A stretch of DNA of 64,000 nucleotides from Mycobacterium sp. IS-1264 (lineage in GTDB: Bacteria; Actinomycetota; Actinomycetes; Mycobacteriales; Mycobacteriaceae). Position 1 is the stretch's first letter. Every line of letters begins with the position of its first letter. Where the stretch lies: assembly GCF_001954195.1 (NCBI RefSeq), contig NZ_MBES01000007.1, forward strand, positions 1-64,000, written 5' to 3'. Positions 17,183-26,829 of this stretch are shown here, piece by piece. The translations under genes and the position numbers were made by a program. Under the pieces are notes generated by a model, which saw only the letters and a program-made list of their open reading frames with translations, ran no database searches and was not told where the DNA came from.

Positions 17183-17587
17183 ATGCCGACCCAGATCGTC
17201 GTCGCCGGGGCCGTCATCGCCGGCCCGACGCTCTTGGTGGCGCAACGCGTCCGGCCCCCCGAGCTCGCCGGCCGTTGGGAGCTGCCCGGCGGCAAGGTGG
17301 CGCCCGGCGAGACCGAGCGCGACGCGCTGGCCCGCGAATTGGCCGAGGAGCTGGGTCTCGACATCGGCGATTTCGCGGTGGGCGACCGCCTCGGCGACGA
17401 CATTGCGCTGGACGGCAGGACGACGCTGCGGGCGTATCGCGTGCGGCTGCTCGACGGGGAACCGCACCCGCATGACCATCGGGCGCTGCGTTGGGTAACG
17501 GCAGAGGAACTGCATGACGTCGATTGGGTGCCGGCCGACCGGGCCTGGTTGGCGGACCTGATTCGAGCGCTCCGAGCGAGCTCCTGA
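17183..17587 (+). CDS. mutT2: Nudix hydrolase MutT2
   Basis: 134 residues. The Nudix box is complete: GGKVAPGETERDALARELAEELGL (residues about 37-60), with the G-x5-E-x7-REL-x-EELG pattern. The short length and the opening QIVVAGAVIAGPTLLVAQR match mycobacterial MutT2 (Rv1160), which hydrolyses dCTP/5-methyl-dCTP and oxidised dGTP to clean the nucleotide pool. The ATG follows a perfect palindrome by 7 nt, suggesting a leaderless and perhaps repressible transcript. Confidence 0.9.
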   Translation: MPTQIVVAGAVIAGPTLLVAQRVRPPELAGRWELPGGKVAPGETERDALARELAEELGLDIGDFAVGDRLGDDIALDGRTTLRAYRVRLLDGEPHPHDHRALRWVTAEELHDVDWVPADRAWLADLIRALRASS

Positions 17588-17989
17588 CGAGCCCACAGTT
17601 TCTCCGCAGGGAACGTACAGCGCTATTGCAGCAGACACGCGTGAAACTGGAAGCTAACAAGCTCAAATAGACCCTAACCTCGATTTGCATGCCGGTAGCG
17701 ATCCCGATGGTTTTCCCGACGGCGTGGGCGCTGTTTCCACGCCGTGATCCGGCGTACGCGAAGACAGAAACCCCACGTCGATGGCAGTAATTTTTACGCA
17801 CAGGTCCCGCGTGGTCGATGTGGTAGGACGGTCATCCGGGACCTACGCTGAGGGCCTATTGCCGCCCGGCGTGCGGGTCGCCGGCGCCGTCGGACACGTC
17901 ATCGCCGAGTGTGCGGATCGCACGGGCGGACTACCGCATTCGAACCCGGCAGCGAGGCGCGCCGTTGTTTTGAGTAGGGGGTTTACCGT
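17588..17989. other. 402-bp gene-free region ahead of narG
   Basis: I see no convincing gene here. The region must contain the narGHJI promoter. A GAGTGTGCGG sequence at 17907-17916 is followed at once by ATCGCAC, giving a short hairpin (GTGCG-gat-CGCAC, 17911-17923) that resembles the repeated element found at 24778 and 48858. I could not find a convincing DosR box: GGGACC near 17839 is too degenerate. Confidence 0.5.
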
Positions 17990-20900
17990 TTGACTGTCAC
18001 ACCTCACGTTGGTGGACCGCTCGAGGAGTTGTTGGAGCGCAGTGGGCGTTTCTTCACGCCCGGGGAGTTCTCCGCCGATCTGCGTACCGTCACGCGCGAG
18101 GGCGGCCGCGAAGGTGATGTGTTCTACCGCGACCGGTGGAGCCACGACAAGGTGGTCCGCTCCACGCACGGGGTCAACTGCACCGGATCGTGCTCGTGGA
18201 AGATCTACGTCAAGGACGGGATCATCACGTGGGAAACCCAGCAGACCGACTACCCATCGGTGGGCCCGGACCGCCCCGAATACGAGCCGCGTGGCTGCCC
18301 CCGGGGCGCGTCGTTCTCCTGGTACAGCTATTCGCCCACGCGGGTGCGTTATCCGTATGCGCGGGGTGCGCTGGTCGAGATGTTCCGTGAGGCCAAGGCG
18401 CGGCTCGGTGACCCCGTGCTCGCGTGGGCGGATATCCAGGCCGATCCGGAGCGCCGTCGCCGCTACCAACAAGCGCGCGGCAAGGGTGGGCTGGTCCGGG
18501 TGACCTGGGCCGAGGCGACCGAGCTGATCGCCGCCGCCCACGTGCACACCATCAAGACGTACGGCCCGGACCGGGTCGCCGGCTTCACGCCGATTCCGGC
18601 CATGTCGATGGTCAGCCATGCGGCGGGTTCGCGATTCGTTTCGCTGCTGGGCGGGGTGATGACCTCGTTCTACGACTGGTACGCCGACCTGCCGGTGGCC
18701 TCGCCGCAGGTGTTCGGAGACCAGACCGATGTGCCCGAGTCCGGGGATTGGTGGGACGCGTCGTATTTGATGATGTGGGGCTCCAATGTCCCAATCACCC
18801 GAACCCCCGACGCGCACTGGATGGCCGAGGCTCGCTATCGGGGCACCAAAGTCGTTGTGGTGAGCCCGGATTACGCCGACAACACCAAGTTCGCCGACGA
18901 GTGGATGCGCTGTGCCGCGGGCACCGACGCCGCGCTGGCGATGGCGATGGGTCACGTGATTCTCTCGGAATGCTATGTGCGCAAGCAGGTTCCGTTCTTC
19001 GCAGACTACGTTCGCCGCTACACCGACCTGCCATTCCTGATCAAGCTGGAGAAGCGAGGCGACTCGCTGGTGCCCGGGAAGTTCTTGACCGCGGCCGACA
19101 TCGGCGAGGAAGTCGAGAACGCGGCGTTCAAGCCCGCCCTGGTCGACGAGGTCACCGACCGGGTCGTCGTGCCGCACGGTTCCCTGGGCTTCCGGTTCGG
19201 TGAGGACGGCGTCGGGAAATGGAACCTCGACCTGGGCCCGGTCGTCCCGGCGCTGAGCGTTGCGGGCACGCCGGAAGTCCGACTGGTCGAGCTGCCCAGC
19301 TTCGACACCATCGACGGCCACGGCGAGACGGTGCGTCGCGGCGTGCCAGTGCGCCGGGTCGGCGAGCACCTGGTGTGCACCGTGTTCGACCTGATGCTGG
19401 CCCATTACGCGGTGCAGCGCGACGGTCTTCCGGGCGAATGGCCGACCGGTTACGACGATCCCAGTCAGCAGAACACCCCGGCCTGGCAGGAACCCATCAC
19501 CGGGGTGCCCGCCGCGCAGGCGATCAGGGTGGCCAAGGAATTCGCCCGCAACGCAGAGGAATCCGGCGGGCGATCCATGGTGATCATGGGCGGTGGCATC
19601 TGCCACTGGTTCCACAGCGACGTGATGTACCGGTCGGTGCTCGCGCTGCTGATGTTGACCGGTTCGATGGGCCGCAACGGCGGCGGCTGGGCGCACTACG
19701 TCGGCCAGGAGAAGGTGCGCCCCTTGACGGGCTGGCAGACGATGGCGAATGCCACCGACTGGTCGCGGCCCCCGCGCCAGGTGCCCGGCGCCTCGTACTG
19801 GTATGCGCACACCGATCAATGGCGCTACGACACGTACGGGGCGGACAAGCTGTCCAGCCCGTTGGGCCGCGGCAAGTTCGACGACCAGCACACGATCGAC
19901 GTGCTGGCCTCGGCGACGGCGATGGGCTGGAGCCCGTTCTATCCACAGTTCGACCGCTCCAGCCTCGACGTCGCCGACGAGGCGGAAGCCGCCGGGCGCG
20001 ACGTCACGGACTACGTCGCCGAACAGCTCGCCCAGCGCAAGCTGAAGCTATCGATCACCGACCCCGACGATCCCGTCAACTGGCCGCGAGTGCTGTCGGT
20101 CTGGCGGTCGAACCTGATCGGCTCGTCGGGCAAGGGCGGCGAGTACTTCCTGAAACATCTGCTGGGCACGGACTCCAACGTGCAATGCGAGGCCCCCGCC
20201 GACGGCGCGCGGCCCGTCGATGTGGCCGCTCACAGGGAAATTCCCGAGGGCAAGCTGGATTTGATGATGTCGATCGACTTCCGGATGACGTCGACGACAC
20301 TGGTTTCGGACGTGGTGTTGCCCGCGGCGACGTGGTACGAGAAGAACGACCTGTCCAGCACCGACATGCACCCCTACGTGCACGCGTTTTCGCCCGCGAT
20401 CGACCCGCCATGGGAAACGCGTTCGGACTTCGACGCGTTCGCCGCCATTGCCCGTGCCTTCAGCGCCATGGCCCGGCAGCATCTGGGCACGCGCAACGAC
20501 GTCGTGCTGACCGCGCTGCAGCACGACACGCCGGATGCGATGGCGTATCCGGATGGCACCGAACGCAATTGGCTGCATGCGAACGAGGTGCCGGTGCCGG
20601 GCAGGACGATGGGCAAGCTCACTGTGGTGGAGCGCGACTACGCCGCGATCTACGACAAGTGGGTGACCCTGGGACCGCTCGTCGACCAGTTCGGCATGAC
20701 CGTCAAGGGCTACACCGTCCATCCCTTCCGTGAGATCGGCGAGCTGGCCGCGAAGTTCGGCGTGATGAATTCCGGTGCGGCAGCCGGCCGTCCGGCGATC
20801 ACCACCGCCGAGCGGATGGCCGACGTCATCCTCGCCCTGTCCGGGACGTGCAACGGGCGCCTGGCCGTCGAGGGCTTTCTCGAGCTGGAGAAGCGCACCG

Positions 20901-21664
20901 GGCAGCGGCTGGCGCACCTGGCCGAGGGCAGTGAGGAACGGCGGATCACCTACGCCGACACCCAGGCTCGCCCTGTCCCGGTGATCACCAGCCCGGAGTG
21001 GTCCGGTAGCGAGACCGGCGGCCGCCGCTACGCGCCGTTCACGATCAACATCGAGCACCTCAAGCCGTTCCACACGCTCACCGGACGGATGCACTTCTAT
21101 CTCGCCCACGACTGGGTGGAAGAGCTCGGTGAACACCTGCCCGTGTACCGACCGCCGCTGGACATGGCGCGGCTGTTCAACCAGCCTGAGCTCGGATACG
21201 ACGGGATCGGGCTCACCGTGCGCTATTTGACGCCCCACTCGAAGTGGTCGTTCCATTCGACGTACCAGGACAACCTGTACATGCTGTCGCTGTCTCGCGG
21301 CGGCCCGACGATGTGGATGAGTCCGGGTGATGCGGCGAAAATCAAAGTGCGCGACAACGATTGGGTAGAGGCAAGCAACGCCAACGGTATCTACGTGTGC
21401 CGGGCCATCGTCAGCCACCGCATGCCCGACGGCGTAGTGTTCGTCTACCACGTGCAGGAACGCACGGTGGACACGCCGCGCACCGAGACCAACAACAAGC
21501 GCGGCGGCAACCACAACGCGCTGACCCGGGTGCGGATCAAGCCCAGCCACCTGGCCGGCGGCTACGGCCAGCACGCGTTCGCCTTCAACTACCTCGGCCC
21601 CACCGGCAACCAGCGCGACGAGGTGACCGTGGTGCGCCGTCGCAGCCAGGCGGTGACCTACTAG
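17990..21664 (+). CDS. narG: Respiratory nitrate reductase, catalytic alpha subunit
   Basis: 1224 residues, full NarG length. The FS0 iron-sulfur ligands are HGVNCTGSCSW (His-x3-Cys-x3-Cys) plus a downstream Cys, and the molybdenum-site Asp lies in YADLPVASPQ followed by GDQTDVPESGDWW. No Tat signal is seen, as expected for a cytoplasm-facing NarG. The start is TTG at 17990, behind GTAGGGGG. With NarH and NarI it reduces nitrate to nitrite using quinol electrons, supporting survival without oxygen and nitrate assimilation in mycobacteria. The stop overlaps the next start as TAGTG. Confidence 0.97.
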   Translation: MTVTPHVGGPLEELLERSGRFFTPGEFSADLRTVTREGGREGDVFYRDRWSHDKVVRSTHGVNCTGSCSWKIYVKDGIITWETQQTDYPSVGPDRPEYEPRGCPRGASFSWYSYSPTRVRYPYARGALVEMFREAKARLGDPVLAWADIQADPERRRRYQQARGKGGLVRVTWAEATELIAAAHVHTIKTYGPDRVAGFTPIPAMSMVSHAAGSRFVSLLGGVMTSFYDWYADLPVASPQVFGDQTDVPESGDWWDASYLMMWGSNVPITRTPDAHWMAEARYRGTKVVVVSPDYADNTKFADEWMRCAAGTDAALAMAMGHVILSECYVRKQVPFFADYVRRYTDLPFLIKLEKRGDSLVPGKFLTAADIGEEVENAAFKPALVDEVTDRVVVPHGSLGFRFGEDGVGKWNLDLGPVVPALSVAGTPEVRLVELPSFDTIDGHGETVRRGVPVRRVGEHLVCTVFDLMLAHYAVQRDGLPGEWPTGYDDPSQQNTPAWQEPITGVPAAQAIRVAKEFARNAEESGGRSMVIMGGGICHWFHSDVMYRSVLALLMLTGSMGRNGGGWAHYVGQEKVRPLTGWQTMANATDWSRPPRQVPGASYWYAHTDQWRYDTYGADKLSSPLGRGKFDDQHTIDVLASATAMGWSPFYPQFDRSSLDVADEAEAAGRDVTDYVAEQLAQRKLKLSITDPDDPVNWPRVLSVWRSNLIGSSGKGGEYFLKHLLGTDSNVQCEAPADGARPVDVAAHREIPEGKLDLMMSIDFRMTSTTLVSDVVLPAATWYEKNDLSSTDMHPYVHAFSPAIDPPWETRSDFDAFAAIARAFSAMARQHLGTRNDVVLTALQHDTPDAMAYPDGTERNWLHANEVPVPGRTMGKLTVVERDYAAIYDKWVTLGPLVDQFGMTVKGYTVHPFREIGELAAKFGVMNSGAAAGRPAITTAERMADVILALSGTCNGRLAVEGFLELEKRTGQRLAHLAEGSEERRITYADTQARPVPVITSPEWSGSETGGRRYAPFTINIEHLKPFHTLTGRMHFYLAHDWVEELGEHLPVYRPPLDMARLFNQPELGYDGIGLTVRYLTPHSKWSFHSTYQDNLYMLSLSRGGPTMWMSPGDAAKIKVRDNDWVEASNANGIYVCRAIVSHRMPDGVVFVYHVQERTVDTPRTETNNKRGGNHNALTRVRIKPSHLAGGYGQHAFAFNYLGPTGNQRDEVTVVRRRSQAVTY

Positions 21665-23337
21665 TGAAGGTCATGGCGCAGATGGCGATGGTGATGAACC
21701 TCGACAAATGCATCGGCTGCCACACCTGCTCGGTGACTTGCAAGCAGGCCTGGACCAACCGCGCGGGCACCGAGTACGTGTGGTTCAACAACGTCGAAAC
21801 CCGTCCGGGAGTGGGCTATCCGCGCACCTACGAGGACCAGGATCGCTGGCGCGGCGGCTGGATTCGCGACAAGAGGGGCCGGTTGCGACTGCGCGACGGC
21901 GGCCGCATCAACAAGCTGCTGCGCATCTTCGCCAATCCCAAGCTGCCCACCATCGACGACTACTACGAGCCCTGGACCTACGACTACGAGAACCTGACCC
22001 GGGCCCCGGCCGGGGACACCTTCCCGACGGCCGCGCCGCGCAGCCAGATCACCGGCGAACCAATCAAGGTGTCGTGGGGATCGAACTGGGACGACAACCT
22101 CGCCGGCTCGCCGGAGATCGTGCCCAACGACCCGGTTCTGAAGAAGGTCAGCCAAGAGGTCAAGCTCAAGCTCGAAGAGACCTTCATGTTCTACCTGCCG
22201 CGGATCTGCGAACACTGCCTCAACCCGTCGTGCGTGGCCTCCTGCCCGTCGGGCGCGATGTACAAGCGCAGCGAGGACGGCATCGTTCTGGTCGACCAGG
22301 ATCGCTGCCGGGGCTGGCGGATGTGCGTGTCCGGATGTCCTTACAAGAAGGTGTATTTCAACCACAAGACCGGCAAGGCCGAGAAGTGCACACTGTGCTA
22401 TCCGCGCATCGAGGTCGGCCTGCCCACGGTGTGTTCGGAAACCTGCGTGGGCCGCCTGCGCTATCTCGGGCTGGTGCTCTATGACGTGGACCGCGTGCTG
22501 GAGGCGGCGTCGGTGGAAAACGACACGGACCTCTACGAGGCACAGCGCCGGATCCTGTTGGACCCCAACGATCCCGAGGTGATCGCCGCGGCGCGGGCCG
22601 AGGGCATCGCAGACGAGTGGATCGAAGCCGCGCAGCGGTCACCGGTGTACGCGCTGATCAACACCTACCGGGTGGCGCTTCCCCTGCACCCGGAATACCG
22701 GACCATGCCGATGGTTTGGTACATCCCGCCGCTGTCACCGGTGGTCGACGCGGTCAGCCACGACGGCCACGACGGCGAGGACCTGGGCAACCTGTTCGGT
22801 GCCCTCGAAGCGCTGCGCATCCCCATCCAGTACCTGGCCGAGCTATTCACCGCGGGCGACACCGAGGTGGTGGCCGGGGTGCTGAAGCGGCTGGCCGCGA
22901 TGCGGTCGTATATGCGCGACATCAACCTCGGCCGCGAGACGCAACCGCACATCCCGCATGCCGTCGGGATGACCGAAGAACAGATCTACAACATGTACCG
23001 GCTGCTTGCGGTCGCCAAATACGAAGAGCGCTACGTGATTCCGACGTCATACGTGGCCGACGTGCCCGCCGCCGCGATGGCCGACGAGATGGGGTGCTCG
23101 TTGTCTTTCGAGGGTGGACCGGGCATGTACGAATCCGGCCCGTTCGGGGAGGGCAGCGGCGCGCCCGTCCCGATCGCCGTGGAAACCTTCCACGCCCTGC
23201 AACAGCGTCAGACGGGTGCGGCCGCCGGGGCCGGTAGCACGGGGGGCGGCGGCCGCTCCAGGATCAACCTGCTCAACTGGGACGGCAACGGCGTGCCCGC
23301 GGGCCTGTTCCCGGACTCCGACAAAGGCCCGGGGTAG
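21664..23337 (+). CDS. narH: Respiratory nitrate reductase, iron-sulfur beta subunit
   Basis: 557 residues from the GTG at 21664. Four cysteine groups are seen: CIGCHTCSVTCKQ, CEHCLNPSCVASCP, CRGWRMCVSGCP and CTLCYP...CSETC. Trp replacing the second Cys of the third group is normal in NarH and gives the [3Fe-4S] centre. It relays electrons from the heme subunit NarI to NarG. The single-base overlap with narG indicates translational coupling. A longer frame upstream exists only inside narG. Confidence 0.97.
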   Translation: MKVMAQMAMVMNLDKCIGCHTCSVTCKQAWTNRAGTEYVWFNNVETRPGVGYPRTYEDQDRWRGGWIRDKRGRLRLRDGGRINKLLRIFANPKLPTIDDYYEPWTYDYENLTRAPAGDTFPTAAPRSQITGEPIKVSWGSNWDDNLAGSPEIVPNDPVLKKVSQEVKLKLEETFMFYLPRICEHCLNPSCVASCPSGAMYKRSEDGIVLVDQDRCRGWRMCVSGCPYKKVYFNHKTGKAEKCTLCYPRIEVGLPTVCSETCVGRLRYLGLVLYDVDRVLEAASVENDTDLYEAQRRILLDPNDPEVIAAARAEGIADEWIEAAQRSPVYALINTYRVALPLHPEYRTMPMVWYIPPLSPVVDAVSHDGHDGEDLGNLFGALEALRIPIQYLAELFTAGDTEVVAGVLKRLAAMRSYMRDINLGRETQPHIPHAVGMTEEQIYNMYRLLAVAKYEERYVIPTSYVADVPAAAMADEMGCSLSFEGGPGMYESGPFGEGSGAPVPIAVETFHALQQRQTGAAAGAGSTGGGGRSRINLLNWDGNGVPAGLFPDSDKGPG

Positions 23338-23339
23338 CG

Positions 23340-24017
23340 ATGAGGTTGTTGCCCAAGATTTCCGACCGCGGGTCCTCCCGGGCGATGCAGGACCGACTGG
23401 TGTGGCAGGCGGCCTCGCTGCTGCTGGCCTACCCCGACGACGGACAGGCGCAACGGCTCGACACCGTGGGCGAGCTGCGGGACCACATCACCGGGCCCGC
23501 CGCAACGATGCTCGAACGGACGCTTCTCGCGCTGCGCGCCCGCGACCCGATGACCGCCGCGGCGGATTATGTCGAGACGTTCGACTTGCGCCGTCGCGCC
23601 ACGATGTACCTGACCTACTGGACCGCCGGCGATACCCGTAACCGCGGCCGGGAGATGCTGGTGTTCGCCAGCGCTTACCGGGACGCGGGTGTCGAGCCGC
23701 CGCGCAAGGAGGCCCCGGATCACCTGCCCGTTGTATTGGAATTCGCCGCGACCGTCGATCCCGAGGCCGGTCGGCGGCTGCTCACCGAGCACCGGGTCCC
23801 CATCGACGTACTGCACGGGGCGCTGGCGCAAGCCGAGTCGCCGTACCGCCACGCCGTGGCGGCGGTTTGCGAAACACTGCCGGGCGCAACCGATCAGGAG
23901 GCGCGCCGAGCGGAACGGCTGGCTCGCCATCTTTTAGAGGCCGGACCTCCCACGGAAGCCGTTGGGCTGCAACCGTTTACCCTGACGGTCCCGCCGAAGC
24001 GCACCGAAAGAGGGTGA
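23340..24017 (+). CDS. narJ: Nitrate reductase assembly chaperone
   Basis: 225 residues, all-helical. LVWQAASLLLAYPDD and ADYVETFDLRRRATMYLTYWTAGDTRNRGREML match NarJ/TorD chaperones; the DxRRRxxLYLTYW-like segment is the family hallmark. NarJ binds apo-NarG and allows molybdenum-cofactor insertion before membrane docking. The ATG lies 2 nt after the narH stop, and its end overlaps narI as GTGA. Confidence 0.95.
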   Translation: MRLLPKISDRGSSRAMQDRLVWQAASLLLAYPDDGQAQRLDTVGELRDHITGPAATMLERTLLALRARDPMTAAADYVETFDLRRRATMYLTYWTAGDTRNRGREMLVFASAYRDAGVEPPRKEAPDHLPVVLEFAATVDPEAGRRLLTEHRVPIDVLHGALAQAESPYRHAVAAVCETLPGATDQEARRAERLARHLLEAGPPTEAVGLQPFTLTVPPKRTERG

Positions 24018-24757
24018 CCGTGGTTCACATGAAATTGGTCGAGATCTTCTGGGACGATGTGCCTTACGTCGCGCTGTCGGTGGCGGCGGTCGGCACCTGG
24101 TGGCGGTATCGCTACGACAAGTTCGGGTGGACCACACGTTCGTCGCAGCTTTACGAGTCGAAGTTGTTGTCGATCGGCAGCCCGCTGTTCCATTTCGGCA
24201 GCCTGCTGGTCATCATGGGCCACGTCATGGGGCTGTTCATTCCGGAATCGTGGACCCGCGCGATCGGGATCAGTGATCACATCTATCACCTGCAGGCGTT
24301 GCTGCTCGGTGTGCCCGCCGGCTTTGCCACCCTGATCGGCATCGGGTTGCTGATCTACCGGCGGCGCAGGCACGGGGCGGTGTTCTTGGCCACCACCCGC
24401 AACGACAAGCTGATGTATCTGGTGCTGGTGTGCGCGCTGGTGGCGGGGCTGTGCTGCACCCTGGCCGGTGCCACGCACTTCGGCGAGCTGCACGACTACC
24501 GGCAGAAGGTGTCGGTCTGGTTCCGGTCGATCTGGATCCTCGATCCGCGCGGGGATCTGATGGCGCACGCGGCGTTCTACTACCAAATTCACGTGTTCAT
24601 CGCGCTGGCGCTGTTTGCCCTGTGGCCGTTCACCCGCCTGGTGCACGCGTTCAGTGCGCCGGTCGCCTACCTGTTCCGCCCCTACATCGTGTACCGCACC
24701 CGGGAAGTGGCCGACAAAGAACTGATCAGCGCGGCACCGCGCCGCCGCGGCTGGTAA
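24014..24757 (+). CDS. narI: Respiratory nitrate reductase, membrane cytochrome b gamma subunit
   Basis: 247 residues with five transmembrane helices. Candidate axial heme ligands lie in the early FHFGSLLVIMGHVMG and the late AAFYYQIHVFIALALF, as in NarI. It oxidises quinol and passes electrons to NarH. The GTG at 24014 overlaps the narJ stop; an in-frame ATG at 24029 (MKLVEIFWDD) is a possible alternative. No narK or narL/X gene follows; the next gene is typA. Confidence 0.95.
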   Translation: MTVVHMKLVEIFWDDVPYVALSVAAVGTWWRYRYDKFGWTTRSSQLYESKLLSIGSPLFHFGSLLVIMGHVMGLFIPESWTRAIGISDHIYHLQALLLGVPAGFATLIGIGLLIYRRRRHGAVFLATTRNDKLMYLVLVCALVAGLCCTLAGATHFGELHDYRQKVSVWFRSIWILDPRGDLMAHAAFYYQIHVFIALALFALWPFTRLVHAFSAPVAYLFRPYIVYRTREVADKELISAAPRRRGW

Positions 24758-24777
24758 CCGCCCATCCTGGGCTTGGG

Positions 24778-24827
24778 GTGTGCGGCTACGGCGACGCCAC
24801 CGCACACTCACCGCCGTCACCGCACAC
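24778..24827. repeat. Intergenic GTGTGCGG/CCGCACAC inverted and direct repeat
   Basis: GTGTGCGG (24778-24785) faces CCGCACAC (24800-24807) across 14 nt, and a second CCGCACAC follows at 24820-24827, 20 nt after the first. The unit lies between narI and typA. A related copy with longer arms sits after pruB at 48858-48911, and a shorter one before narG. It could act as a transcript-end hairpin or be a dispersed mycobacterial repeat. Confidence 0.55.
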
Positions 24828-24896
24828 TCGACGCCACAGGGCGGTCCGGCATCCGCCAGTTCGCTATCTGAGGTCCCCGCTGCCAGAATCACCGAC

Positions 24897-26783
24897 GTGC
24901 CATTTCGCAATGTCGCCATCGTCGCCCACGTGGACCACGGCAAAACCACGCTGGTCGACGCGATGCTGCGGCAGTCCGGCGCGTTGCACGAACGGGGCGA
25001 AGTGCAGGAACGCGTGATGGACACCGGCGACCTGGAACGGGAAAAGGGCATCACCATCCTGGCCAAGAACACCGCCGTGCACCGCCACGACCCGGATGGG
25101 ACCGTCACGGTGATCAACGTGATCGACACCCCGGGCCACGCCGATTTCGGCGGTGAGGTGGAGCGCGGACTGTCCATGGTGGACGGGGTGCTGTTGCTGG
25201 TCGACGCGTCCGAGGGCCCGCTGCCGCAAACCCGGTTCGTACTGCGCAAGGCGCTAGCCGCCCACCTCCCGGTGATTCTCGTGGTGAACAAGACGGACCG
25301 GCCCGATGCGCGCATCGACGAGGTCGTCGAGGCCAGCCACGACCTGTTGCTCGATGTCGCCTCGGATCTCGACGACGAGGCCGCCGCGGCCGCCGAGCAC
25401 GCCCTGGGTTTGCCGACGCTGTATGCGTCCGGGCGCGCCGGGGTGGCCAGCACCACGCAGCCACCCGACGGCCAGGTTCCCGACGGGTCGAACCTGGACC
25501 CGCTGTTCGAGGTCCTGGAAAAGTACGTGCCGGAGCCCAAGGGCGACCCGGACGCGCCGCTGCAAGCCCTGGTGACCAACCTCGACGCGTCGAGCTTCCT
25601 GGGCCGGCTGGCGCTGATCCGCATCTACAACGGGCGCATCCGCAAGGGCCAGCAGGTCGCGTGGATCCGCGAAGTGGACGGCCAGGAGACCACGGCAACC
25701 GCGAAGATCACCGAGCTGCTGGCCACCGAGGGCGTCGAACGCCGCCCGACCGACGAGGCCATCGCGGGCGATATTGTCGCCGTCGCCGGCCTGCCGGAGA
25801 TCATGATCGGCGACACGCTCGCCGACTTAACGAATCCCGTTGCACTGCCGCGGATTACGGTCGACGAGCCGGCGATCTCGGTGACCATCGGAACCAACAC
25901 CTCGCCGCTGGCCGGCAAGGTCTCCGGGCACAAACTGACCGCGCGCATGGTGCGTAACCGGCTGGACGCCGAATTGGTGGGCAACGTGTCGATCCGCGTG
26001 GTCGACATCGGCGTGCCCGACGCGTGGGAGGTGCAGGGGCGCGGCGAGCTGGCCCTGGCCGTGCTGGTCGAACAGATGCGCCGCGAGGGCTTCGAACTGA
26101 CGGTGGGCAAGCCCCAGGTGGTCACCAAGACCATCGACAGCAAGCTGCACGAGCCGTTCGAGGCCATGACCGTCGACTGCCCGGAGGAATACGTCGGGGC
26201 GGTCACGCAGCTGATGGCCGCGCGCAAGGGCCGCATGGTGGAGATGGCCAACCACACCACCGGCTGGGTCCGCATGGATTTCGTCGTTCCCAGCCGCGGC
26301 CTGATCGGCTGGCGCACCGACTTCCTGACCGAGACCCGCGGCACCGGCGTCGGCCATGCGGTGTTCGACGGGTACCGGCCGTGGGCGGGGGAGATCCGGG
26401 CCCGGCACACGGGGTCGCTGGTGTCCGATCGTTCCGGCACCATCACGCCGTTCGCGCTATTGCAGCTGGCCGATCGCGGGCAGTTCTTCGTCGAACCCGG
26501 GCAGGACACCTACGAAGGCATGGTCGTCGGAATCAACCCGCGCCCAGAGGATCTCGACATCAACGTCACCCGCGAGAAGAAGCTCACCAACATGCGGTCG
26601 TCGACCGCCGACGTCATCGAGACGTTGGCCAAGCCGCTTGAGCTCGATCTCGAGCGGGCCATGGAATTCTGCGCACCCGACGAATGCGTCGAGGTGACTC
26701 CCGAGGTGGTGCGAGTGCGAAAGGTCGAGCTGGACGCCACCTCCCGGGCCCGCGGCCGGGCGCGGGCGAAGGCCAGGGGTTAG
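24897..26783 (+). CDS. typA: Ribosome-associated GTPase TypA/BipA
   Basis: 628 residues, the family's normal length. G1 is [10 protein letters not shown], the effector loop is EREKGITI, G3 is [17 protein letters not shown]4 is [12 protein letters not shown]-like domains III and V follow, with the TypA-specific C-terminal domain ([19 protein letters not shown], then [10 protein letters not shown]). It binds ribosomes and aids subunit assembly and stress adaptation. The GTG at 24897 gives the family start ([15 protein letters not shown]); the frame opens further upstream only through the repeat region. Confidence 0.95.
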   Translation: MPFRNVAIVAHVDHGKTTLVDAMLRQSGALHERGEVQERVMDTGDLEREKGITILAKNTAVHRHDPDGTVTVINVIDTPGHADFGGEVERGLSMVDGVLLLVDASEGPLPQTRFVLRKALAAHLPVILVVNKTDRPDARIDEVVEASHDLLLDVASDLDDEAAAAAEHALGLPTLYASGRAGVASTTQPPDGQVPDGSNLDPLFEVLEKYVPEPKGDPDAPLQALVTNLDASSFLGRLALIRIYNGRIRKGQQVAWIREVDGQETTATAKITELLATEGVERRPTDEAIAGDIVAVAGLPEIMIGDTLADLTNPVALPRITVDEPAISVTIGTNTSPLAGKVSGHKLTARMVRNRLDAELVGNVSIRVVDIGVPDAWEVQGRGELALAVLVEQMRREGFELTVGKPQVVTKTIDSKLHEPFEAMTVDCPEEYVGAVTQLMAARKGRMVEMANHTTGWVRMDFVVPSRGLIGWRTDFLTETRGTGVGHAVFDGYRPWAGEIRARHTGSLVSDRSGTITPFALLQLADRGQFFVEPGQDTYEGMVVGINPRPEDLDINVTREKKLTNMRSSTADVIETLAKPLELDLERAMEFCAPDECVEVTPEVVRVRKVELDATSRARGRARAKARG

Positions 26784-26829
26784 GCCGGTCGTGGTCGGGC
26801 GCGTTGCTGGGCGGGTGCTCGATACCCTG

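Noticed and set aside
17838..17862. Possible DosR box (GGGACC...GGGCC) upstream of narG
   Set aside because: Too many mismatches to the 20-bp palindromic consensus, and the two halves are not symmetric.
17781..17993. 70-codon frame ahead of narG
   Set aside because: Composition is not protein-like, it runs into the narG start, and it covers the repeat-like hairpin; best read as promoter DNA.
17843..19891. Long minus-strand open frame opposite narG
   Set aside because: Same antisense composition bias; the sense strand encodes a complete NarG with all cofactor motifs.
22308..22332. Apparent loss of an iron-sulfur cysteine (Trp) in NarH
   Set aside because: Trp at this position is the normal NarH condition giving a [3Fe-4S] cluster.
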